64,000 nucleotides of DNA from Pyropia yezoensis (Eukaryota > Rhodophyta > Bangiophyceae > Bangiales > Bangiaceae). Positions 52,374 to 61,914 of the stretch are shown in pieces (the first letter of the stretch is position 1; every line of letters starts with the position of its first letter). Where the stretch lies: positions 39,098,894 through 39,162,893 of the forward strand of contig CM020618.1 of the NCBI GenBank assembly GCA_009829735.1. Reading direction: 5' to 3'. A program made the translations under genes and the position numbers. The notes beneath the pieces were generated by a model, which searched no databases, was not told the origin of the DNA, and was given only the letters and a program-made list of their open reading frames with translations.

Positions 52374-54178
52374 ATGGGGGGGCGTCGGCGCCCCAGATGT
52401 GCCCCTGGCGGTGCGGCGGCCGCCGAGCCGAAGCGCACTCCGAGCAAGAAAGGCATCTGCCGTCGGGTCTGGGGCGTGCGCCTCACAGAGGACATGCTGG
52501 CCAAGCTGGACGCTGCTTTTGCAACGATGCCGGCGGGCAAGACCACCGTGGTTGCATACCTGATGGACGCCACTGGTGTTACGCGGTCCAACGTCCGTAC
52601 GTGGCCACGGCACGACCGGCAGATGCCCCGTCTTGGCCACCCCACATTTTTTACCGCTGCCGAGGAGGCCAAAATCGCCCAGGCCATGGAGCTGTGGACA
52701 GCCAGCGGTGGGCTGCTGACGAGAGAGATGCTGGGGACGCTCCTGAAAGAGTACGTGTCCGAAATGGGCCCCGTGCGGGCGGCGCAGGCCAAGGGCTACT
52801 TTGGCGGCGACCTGATGCCCGGGTCGGCGTGGGTTGATGGGTTTTCGCGCCGCCGCCCGGAGCTACGCCGCGTCAATGCCGCTGGGCTGGACGAGGCCCG
52901 CACGAGGGCTGCTACCCCCGAGGCTGTGGCTAAGTATTTTGCAGCTTTGACGGCCGTCAAGCGGCAGTACGGCATTACGTCGGCCTCTCAGGTGTTTGAC
53001 ACCGACGCGTCAATGATCAACGTGGTGGACGTCCTGCGCGGCTGCGGGAAGCAGGCGTACACGACGAGCCCCACTCGCCGGCGCGCGGAATTTGTCACCC
53101 CGGTGGTGCAGTCTGGGGCGGATGCCGCCAGCCTTGTGGCCTGCATCTGCGCAGATGGCACACGTCTGCCGCTGTTCTCGGTCGTACGCGGGAGCGGGGG
53201 GCGCCTGCCCTACGCCCAAGAGACGCGCCCCGACGGCACCATCACCAAGATTCCGCTGGCATCATTTCTGGGTGTGGGAGCCGAGATACATTGACGGGAG
53301 AATCCCGGAGTTCATGGAGAATTGTGGCTGGAGTACGCACGGTTTTTGGCCAAGCACCTGGGCTCCACGCAGCCAACCAAGTGGAAGCTCTTGCTCATGG
53401 ACGGGTGTAAGGTACACCTGTCAGCCAAGGGGCTGGGCATTTTGAAGGAGGCAAAGGTGGTGGTTTGATGTTTCCCTCTCATCGTTTCCACCTGCTGCAG
53501 CCGTGCGACGACGATCCTTTCCTCAAGGTCAAGACGCACGCTTTCCGCTCGGCGCGCAGCATGCTGCCCACCCTGCCCGCGGGCTTCAGCTTTACTGTGA
53601 AGCACCTGGGGCTCGTCATGGCTGAGGCGTGCCTGTAGGGCTTGTCCTCTGTCGATGTCATCAACGGGTTTAAGAACACCCGGGCGTGGCCCGTGGACGC
53701 GTCCAAGGTCGACGTTGCGCGCCTGCTGACAGGCATGGGCGCAGGTTATGTCTCGCGGCGCGTCGACCTCAAGCGGCTGATGGTCCGCCTGGGGCCCGAG
53801 GCAAGGCGCGAGATGGACCAGCCCGTGGTGTCTTGTGGTTCGATCTCCAACCGTGGAAGGGCCGTCGTCGCGACCAGTGACGGCGTGCTGGCGGCCATCA
53901 ACGAGCTGGATGCGGCCAAGGAGGCGGCCCGCAAGTCTAAGGAAGCTCGCCAAGCACGGACGTCGGACGCCCGCGTCGCACGCGCAGCGCAGGAGGTTGC
54001 GGACGAGCGAGACGCGGACAAGCGCCGTCAAAACCCATCGTTCATCCGACGCAAGAGCGCCCTCCGCAATGCTGCCAAGCGGCAGAGGGACCGTCTGGGG
54101 TGTACGCAGGAGTACACGCCGGCCGCCGGAGCAGTCGTGGTCCAAGAGCCTGTCCGGAAGCGTGCCCGTCTCTTATAG
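52374..54178 (+). pseudogene. pogo/Tigger-like (CENP-B HTH, DDE_1) transposase, frame-broken
   Basis: Starts with an ATG at 52374. An HTH_Tnp_Tc5/CENP-B-like region FFTAAEEAKIAQAMELWTAS..LPGSAW-like (here LMPGSAWVDGFSRRRPELR) precedes the DDE core: SQVFDTDASMINV (first Asp), then after a frame change at 53290 LLLMDGCKVHLSAKGL (second Asp), and after another FPSHRFHLLQPCDDD (third acidic site), VKTHAFRSARSM, then TAG at 53636 followed by DVINGFKNTRAWPVD, matching the usual GF--TGI-P block. A Lys/Arg-rich tail ends RKRARLL at 54178. At least two frameshifts and one TAG. Confidence 0.72.
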
Positions 54179-55856
54179 GACGATTGATCAACATTGGCAT
54201 TAACGCCGGTTTGTAGAAATAAATGGCGTGGACGCAAAAGGGCGGGGGTCTGAGTCTCTTTCCTCGGCCGTTCGTGTTGGTTGTGTATCGTGATATTGTT
54301 CTTGTGTTTTCCGGGTGCTGTTCAACCACTCACTGCCTTTTGAGTGTGTAATAGGTGAACATTCCACCAGCACGTGCTACATGTAACGATCCGATAGGCA
54401 CATGAGGGGTCCGTCACGAAACCAAGAGTTGGGTGCACAACCCAGCCCAAATCGTTCACTGTAGCTGGACCGGCCCCTCAGGCATGCATCTTCGAATCAG
54501 ATGGCGGCGCCTCCGATGGGTCCTCCGCGCAATGCAGGGCCAGAAGAGTGGCCCCTACCTCGATCTGGGCGAGGCGCCAACAGTGTCTCCTCGCGCGAGG
54601 CGCCAAAGAAGGGCCATCAACGGTTTTTATGAAAGTTCATCCGGTAGGGGCTTGTAGAACGCCTTCACTTCCCCCGCCTTGAGGGGTCGCGCCCCGCGAC
54701 CCGTGCAGCGAGGATAAAGTATCCAGTGTACATTGAGCCGCGGGAGGATGCCACTTGGCGCCCCCCCCCCCCTCCATCTGCTCTGCCAGCTACCTAGCTT
54801 GGGGTGAGGGCACGCCCGATTCAGGTGTGCATCATGAAATTCTTTAAATCAGTCTGTTCAAAGAAGCGTGCAGCCCTGTGAGTGGCTCAGAAGAAAGTTG
54901 AAGATTCTTTATGACCCATATGGTCGTCTTCCGCCACAGTGGCCGTGAGGGACGGTTCTACACGGCCCCGGCGATGCGGCCACCCGGATCTTGCACTGCA
55001 GTGGACCCCCCCATTGTGCGTCTACCCCACCCGTTGCGCAACATATCCACCCCTCCCCGCCCTTCACCACTCTGCCCAATTTCCTTCCTTCACCACTCCG
55101 TCCGACTTCCCCCGTCCCCCACTCCGTACCCCCCCCTTTTGCGTCTTAGACACTTCAAGATAGGGGAGCCGAGTAGTTTTTCTCTAAGGTTAGAGTGCGC
55201 CTCAGTGTTTGCTCTAATGATTCGCACTTTCGCGGCTGGGTGCCCGTCTCCTTGCATTCAGGCGGTCGCGGGCGGAGAGTTGCAACGTTTTCTGGAGTGG
55301 TACTGACTGGCTTGTTCATTTTATTCGCCGTTCTTCCTCCTTTCCTGTGTATGGAGCTTGACTGCGTCCGAGATGATAAACGCTTGTTTTGGAATAGTGC
55401 TTGCGCTCTCTTGCTCCGCCTGTGATGTTTTTCTTTTGAAGCAAGGCGCGGCGCTCCAGGCCTGGCGGAAATACGTTCAAGAATTCCCGCCAACGTCCAC
55501 AGCCACCGATGTGGCAGCACTGTGCGTCATACAGTGCTTACGAAGCCTGGGGGTTGACGGCAGTTGGCTGCCGATAGGGGCGTGTGAAAGATGCTACCGC
55601 TCGGCGGCCCCCTCTCCCGATACGTCCCCCCATTGCTCAATAATCCGCCGCCGGCGTGCACTCCCCCCCCCCACCCACGCCTCTTCCCCGACTCGTTCCA
55701 CGCCGACCGCGTTAGCATTGTTGTAATCCCCTGAAGCAACGGAGGGCCAGGGCTGAGCGTCTGCTCGCGCAGGCGCACGCGCGGGTCAGAGAACTCTGCG
55801 AAGAGCTAGCCACCGCGCGTGCCGCGCCACTTCCCTTGATGCCGCAGTAAAGTGCC
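54179..55856. other. TE-island spacer, no gene seen
   Basis: No ORF with recognisable motif. It is less GC-rich than the left arm; C runs at 54763-54775, 55130 and 55660. Confidence 0.4.
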
Positions 55857-57161
55857 TTGGCGGTGGGCGAGAACGGCACCAACAGGTCCCTTGCGTTTGC
55901 CGATTTTCTTCGGGATTTACGAGCTGGAAATTATTGGAGCGACCAGAATCATGTGCACCTCGAGTTAATTGTAGGCGCGGTAACGCTCAAGACAACCCCA
56001 GGTGAGATTCGCATGGGGCACAGCGACGGTCGCGGAGCGCACAACAAACAGGTGATAGTCCCCCCTAAAAAGGAGGTGAACAAGCGACAGGAGTCCCAGC
56101 GCTTGTTGGAGGTCAAGTGAGTGCTCACACTCGTTGGAGTGGGCGTGAGCTCTTTCTTCGAGCGGTCAGGAAGGACACGGAGGCTGGACCCACCTGCTTG
56201 GTACGCTGTCGACCAGAACCTGGGAATGATTGCCCCTATCGGATTCCGGCTGGAAAACACGGTATCAAAGGAACTAGAGGTCGTCCAGACTGGTGCCCAC
56301 CGCACGAAACTTCGTGACGTGGTGCAGGAGCGAGCAGCATCACTATTGGACTCTGGGGTTCTTGCTGAGCGGCGTGCTCCCGACGCGGGGTCCACGCGGA
56401 TTCCACGAACAGAAGAATTGGATATTCAGTTGCAGGACAGGACGAACCCATGAGCCAAGGTCCATCCCCCTTCAGTAAAGGATGCCCAAGTGGCGCTTGG
56501 AGTGACAAAGGCGGCGATCCAAGCTCGGTTAAGTTCGTCGCGTCGATCATCAGCCACCGACAGCCAGGCAAGCTCGCCAACTCCACTCTTGTCACTGTCT
56601 GCACAGCAAGAGACGACAACCACGAGCAGGTCTCTCCTATGCTGAGAATCCACATTCAGCCATTCAAGCTTTTTTCGCCGGGGGGCGTCACCGTTAGAGG
56701 CAGTCGGCGAGTCGTGCATTTCTTCGTATCGGGCGATTATGCCGCATGCCGACTACAACGCAGTGAAGAAGGAGGGGAAGATGTGGGACAAGATTCGAGG
56801 CGTACGGAACCGAGCCGCGATGATCGAGATCGACGAGAGGAAGGACTTCCGTTCGAAGACGCGTGCTCTTGTACCGTGGTTGAAGAACAAGGTCCCATGG
56901 CTCAGCGTTTCCCCAAAGCTGCACATTCAGCGCTGCCATGTACCGGACTTTTTGGAGCGGTTTGAAAGCATCGGAATGTACGGCGAACAGGCCATCGAGC
57001 CCTGGCATGGTCCCAACAACACGAACACGAACAAGTACACGGCTGAGACCGGACCTCAGTCGGCGGCCCAGCTGGTGCGGACAAAGGCACACGCACATGA
57101 AGCTGGCGACTGCCGGAAATTGAATCTCCCACGAGGAAGTCCGCCACGCCTCGTGCAGTGA
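55857..57161 (+). pseudogene. Unclassified transposase-like remnant
   Basis: Segments in two alternating frames: FADFLRDLRAGNYWSDQNHV.. to TGA at 56118, continuing in frame with PAWYAVDQNLGMIAPIGFRLEN..LRDVVQERAASLLDSGVL; then VTVCTARDDNHEQVSPMLRIHI and VVHFFVSGDYAAC; then MWDKIRGVRNRAAMIEIDERK, KVPWLSVSPKLHIQRCHVPDF and MYGEQAIEPWHGPNNTNT. The SGDY / KLHI / YGEQ-IE--H- series recalls ORFs of dispersed repeats in animals and protists whose superfamily I cannot name. No terminal repeats identified. Confidence 0.4.
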
Positions 57162-58124
57162 TGGTGCCCAAGGCGGGCGATGAGCGACTTGGAGAAAACA
57201 AGGAAGGTCCGATTCAAAGCGATGCGACCTTGGAAAGAAACGTCGCGGATGGCCGGCTCTGCGAAGAGTCCATGTATGAGGAGGGCTTGTGAGCTCGTCC
57301 GCTTTTTATAGGCGCCTCACTTGAGCGTGCTGTTCAACTGGAGATGAGGTCATTAAATACATGCGGGCAGCATTGTTGGCAGAACGCCCACTCCGATCTG
57401 GGCTCGTGCCTTTTGCCTTGCCATGAAGCGGGCCTACTGTCAAAAGCACAGCTCTCCAAGCATTCAAACCCTCGTCATCGTCGATGTCCTCGAATATGTG
57501 CGACTGTGCCACGCGTCGAATATTACTTACTCAGGCATGGGGTCCAAGACATGGGTTCATTTTTTCCTGTTTTCGCTTCTTCTATGCAGCCTACGGCTGT
57601 TGCTGCCCCATCGGGCTCCCGTCGCCTTGGCCCCTCCCCCTTCGACCGACCCCCCGCCGGGATCTGAAGATGAATACTCTTTCCCTGGCATTTTCCCCAC
57701 TCCTGAGGCTGTTGCCCCAGACAATCCTAGGCATCTCTGGGATGCCGCCAGGAAGCGTCCTAAGGCGTACTAGGCGAGTCGAACAGGTTACAAGACTCAG
57801 AGAGGCCGAGCCTCCGCCTCAGGTGGTTGAGTCGCAGTCATGTGGGGACCGATCCCCCCAGGACGCGGAAGGACGCCCCCTCCGCCGGGCGCACCGCTTG
57901 TTGGCCTCGCCCACCCCGGATGTGACGGGCAGCAAGTCATTGGGCGTTGCACCGGGCGAGAGTAGGGGGCTTCCAGCGCTGTGCGAGGGGATGGGGTGGG
58001 GAGGTTGGCACCTGACTAAGGTGTAATGCTTGCTCCGGCAGCCGATCCTTGAGGAACGATTCACATTTCTCTTTAAATTCTTTTCCATTCGTTTCCCTTC
58101 CCACCTACCCCACACAGCAGCAAC
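57162..58124. other. Spacer before Ty3 copy 2
   Basis: No supported gene; ends ..CACACAGCAGCAAC directly before the LTR. Confidence 0.4.
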
Positions 58125-58593
58125 TGTGGCAGTATTGACCCCCAGGTAGAAGGGCAACACGTTCCATGCAAGGGGCGGCAGGCCACTAGCCTGACCCGTT
58201 CCTCCCCCTGCATTTGGGTCCATATTCCCTAAGTTGGGGATATTTAGCTTAGTAGTAAATCCAACTTGGATTTGAGAGTTTTCTGCATTTATCGTCTTGA
58301 ATTTTCGTGTGGCCCGGTGGGCAGGTGCTGGGGTGGGAGATTCTGATTGGCGAGATTCTGAGTGGACCCTGGGGGGATAAGGGGAGGGACAGCGGGGCTT
58401 GGCCTTGCTTCCCCGTCCCGACCAAGAAACTGTTGGACCACACATCATCCTCTTGTTTGTCAGTGGGGGGATTGCCCCACAACAGGAACAGAGTGTGTGC
58501 GACTTGCACTTCTTCCGGTTCCCCCGACACTGGAGGCAGCTCCTGTACACCGCCCCAACTTGGGTGTCGTGTGTGTAAGTGGTTTTTGCCACA
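58125..58593 (+). repeat. 5' LTR of Ty3 copy 2 (469 bp)
   Basis: TGTGGCAGTATTGACC ... TTTTTGCCACA; same ends and length as the copy 1 LTR. Confidence 0.88.
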
Positions 58594-58595
58594 TT

Positions 58596-58613
58596 TGGTG
58601 GAGCAGCAGGGGA
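58596..58613 (+). other. Primer-binding site of Ty3 copy 2
   Basis: TGGTGGAGCAGCAGGGGA, two bases after the LTR. Confidence 0.7.
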
Positions 58614-58712
58614 CAGAGGTAAACTTTACCTCCGGGTGCACCCGGGTGTAGGGGGCCCTCTGTCTCAGAGGAACGGTGGACTTGGACCGTTTCATACGGA
58701 TCGTCAGCCAAC

Positions 58713-60658
58713 ATGGCTAGTTCGGACCCCCCGTCGTCCGGGGAGTACACGGGTGACGCACGTACTTCAGTGCCTTCGAATACTGGTGAGACACAGGTGG
58801 GTTTACCTGGGGTCGCAGAGGGACTAGAGGTCCCTCAAGCCAGCAGGACTGGAAGTGCGGGCGGGCAACAGGCCACCCCGAATCAGTAGGGAGTTCGCTC
58901 GGGTGACACTTCTGATGTGGGTGGGCCGAAGTCTGGCCACCGTGTGGTATACTCAACGGGAACGTCCCAAGGGGTGAGGACTGTCCCCGCGGGGTCCACT
59001 CGGGTTGGAGCCAACTTTGGCTTGGGACCGTCGCCAACTAGGCTTTCGGAGGACGGCGGACCTCCGTTGGTCGGCGATGGGCTCGCGCCCATGCCCCCGG
59101 TTGAGACCCCTGAGGATCGTGGTCACCCCTCAGGTGGACTCCCGGAGGCGGACCGAGACTCAACTGGAGTCTTCAATCCACTCCTCGCGGAAACTGTCCG
59201 TCGGGAGGCGACCAATGTGTTGCGGCAGACTTTGCCGGACCTGGTGGTCACGATGACGAATACTATTCTGAATCAGATTGTGGCGAGTTTGCCAGATGGC
59301 CTCAATGTCCAGACCGGATCGGGGCTTTCGAGCCCGCAGGCGCAGGGGGAATCCCTCCTCACGCCTACCTCTGGTCGCCCCGAACAAGGGCGACCCCTGT
59401 GACTCCCAACGAGGGAGCCACACCATACTCGGTGGGGCGTACGCCCTTCATGGGGGAGTTCCCCCCGGAAACGCCGGCGGCTACACCAAGCGCGCCGCGC
59501 CAGACTATGGGCACTGAGGGTGAACTTGCCCCAGTGCCACAGCGGCTGTTCCCTCAACGTGAGGTGCCGCCCAAGATCCAGGTAGCCAACCCGGTCTACC
59601 AGAGGATCTTTGACTGTGAGACCTACGCCCTCCACAACAAGTCGGTGGCGTATGGTCCTGACCAGGCCCAAGCCATGGGCCGTGCCAAGAAGAATGCACT
59701 TCACTCTTTTGGGCACAAAGCGGAGTGGGATGGAACTCCCCCCCTCCGTGTCTTTGAGTTCCTACGTCGTTTCACAAAAGCCTGTGACGACAATGCCATA
59801 AGTGAAGGCACGGCTTTCTACATGCTACAGGAGTTTACGAAGGGCGACGTGCGGACAGAACTTATGTCCGTCATGCCCAGTTCCTCGAGTGGAGGCGCTG
59901 GTGAGGCGACGTCCTATTTCGAACTCGTCAACTGGTTGTTGCGAGCCATGGTGGATGAAGCAGCGTTGGCATTTCAAGTTGAGGAGTTTACCCAAGCTCA
60001 CCAAGAAGAGGCTGAGGACGAGTTGTACTTTGCGGAGCGGGTTCGTCAGCTCAACAATCATTGTGGGTTTCTTCATCCACAAGCTGTGGTGAAGAGTCGG
60101 TTTGTGGAGGGGCTCCATTGGTCAGTCCGGATGGAGACCCGGGAGCATAACACTGCCCTGGCGACAGTGGCCGAGGTGGCCAGGTTCGCCTACCGCAGAG
60201 ATAAGGCCTACCGCAAGTTGCGGGAGGAACAACGCCAGGAGCGTCAGGCCGAGTTGGCCAAGGAACACGAAGAGGCGCGCCAGGCCAGAGAGCTGAGAAA
60301 GGCACGCCGAATGCGCAAGGAAAGGGTGGCAGCTGCCGTGGGAACTTCCCAGGGTACCTCTTCGTCTTCCCCAGTCGGGAAGACCCCTCCGGGAACTCAC
60401 AATCGGTGTTGGAACTGCAACTCCGATGGACACTGGGCAAATGATTGCCCCAAGTTGAGTAAACGCATCCAACAACTTGTTAGGAATGCGAGTAAGAAGT
60501 CGGCTACGAACGAAGTACGTTCACGCCGCGAGGGTGGACCTCGACCGGTAGTGGCGGTCGCCCCACCCTCGGCGGAGGGGGCGGACACGTCGTCCTCGGA
60601 CTCGTCGTCTTCCCTTTCGCACTCAGATTCGGACGCCAAGTCGGCGGGAAACGAATGA
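58713..60658 (+). pseudogene. gag: Gag of Ty3 copy 2, with in-frame TAG and frame overlap
   Basis: Same plan as copy 1: ATG 58713, TAG at 58887-58889 (codon 59), frame end TGA 59400-59402 overlapping the next frame as GTGA, capsid region, then an intact CCHC zinc knuckle CWNCNSDGHWANDC (60406-60447) and an acidic Ser tail. Its TGA overlaps the pol ATG (ATGA, 60655-60658). Because the knuckle is intact and the frame overlap is shared, the overlap may be functional; TAG is harder to explain unless read through. Confidence 0.87.
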
Positions 60659-61914
60659 CCGTTGGAGCTGGTCGTCCGAAGCTCACAACGGCAGCCTCGG
60701 CCAAGTGGGTCAAGAGGACGACCCAACCCTGCCGGATACTGCGGCGACCTAAGGGAGTCCGCCCACCTCGGGTAGGACTCCCCAAGAACGTAAACCCACG
60801 TCGGGTCATCACGGTGCTGACGGGTGAGAACTTCCAGGTGGCTGGACGGGTGCAACTTGCCCCCGGCCACGCCTGTTGTGCCCGTATCGTACTTGATACC
60901 GGGTCAGGAGCCTCCTTGATACGCAAGTCGCTATTACCAAAGGAGATGAAGCTCCCACGCTGGAAGTCTAAAGCTGACCATCTGATCGATATCAATGGTG
61001 GGGTACTGCCCATCGTTGGTGCCGTGACCCTACCAACTAGGTTGGGGACCCATGAGGTCGACGCGACCTATGGAGTAGTTGAGAATATATCGGTACCCCT
61101 GCTTCTGGGTACCCCTTATGTTGTAACACAAGTGCCTTTGATCTGTGGCCCTGAGTATTGGGTCAAGTTGATGAATGGGGAGACCATCCCCATCCTTGGT
61201 AAGCGAAAATCTGTGGCTCCTGTGACAGTCTCACAGTCGAAGCCTGTTTGCTCTGTGAGAGAAGGGTTTACTGCTACCCTGCGTTTAGCCCGAAAAGTCA
61301 CGTTGCCCCCCAACTCGGTGGCGCACGTTGACGTTGTAACTGATTATACGGGGAACGGGTTGGTCCACCCTCACCCCCGTCTTACTCGCAAGCACCAAGT
61401 GCATGTTGCCCTTGGCACGATGGACTCCAAAGCCGGAGTCCTGTGGAGGATCCAGGTGATGAACCTGAGCTCGTCGCCCAAGTACTTCAAGTCGGGAGCC
61501 AAGTTCGGCTATATCGACCAACACGAGGGACCGGTAGTAGCGGTCACCCTCAACGCGGGCGCAAGTAGCGACCCGAAGCCCGGAAAGGAGAGGCACCAAG
61601 CCAAGTCGGGCGCCTCTCCTCGGCCTCATGTGAATATGGAGGGTGTTCCACCCAGGTTGAGGGTTCAAGTTGAACGCCTCTTGGACCAATATCACAAGTT
61701 GTGGGATGGTCAGTTGGGACTCATGAGAGCCACCCAACACCGGATCGAGTTGAAGCACGGTGCACCCTCTATACGGCAACAACCGTATAGGGGAGGACCC
61801 CGTTCAGGGGCCCTCGTTAAGGAGCAAGTCGCTCGCATGGAGGCCCTCGATGTGATCGAGGCCAGCAACGCCGAGTGGGCGAGTCCGGTTGGTCATCGTC
61901 CCCAAAGTCTATAA
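60655..61914 (+). CDS. pol: Aspartic protease / start of Pol, Ty3 copy 2
   Basis: 419 residues: the retropepsin active site IVLDTGSGASLI, LLLGTPYVV and the linker LLDQYHKLWDGQLGL..HRIELKHG..KEQVARMEALDVIEASNAEWASPV are all present. The frame is lost at a 4-base insertion near 61888, ending at 61914. Confidence 0.87.
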   Translation: MTVGAGRPKLTTAASAKWVKRTTQPCRILRRPKGVRPPRVGLPKNVNPRRVITVLTGENFQVAGRVQLAPGHACCARIVLDTGSGASLIRKSLLPKEMKLPRWKSKADHLIDINGGVLPIVGAVTLPTRLGTHEVDATYGVVENISVPLLLGTPYVVTQVPLICGPEYWVKLMNGETIPILGKRKSVAPVTVSQSKPVCSVREGFTATLRLARKVTLPPNSVAHVDVVTDYTGNGLVHPHPRLTRKHQVHVALGTMDSKAGVLWRIQVMNLSSSPKYFKSGAKFGYIDQHEGPVVAVTLNAGASSDPKPGKERHQAKSGASPRPHVNMEGVPPRLRVQVERLLDQYHKLWDGQLGLMRATQHRIELKHGAPSIRQQPYRGGPRSGALVKEQVARMEALDVIEASNAEWASPVGHRPQSL

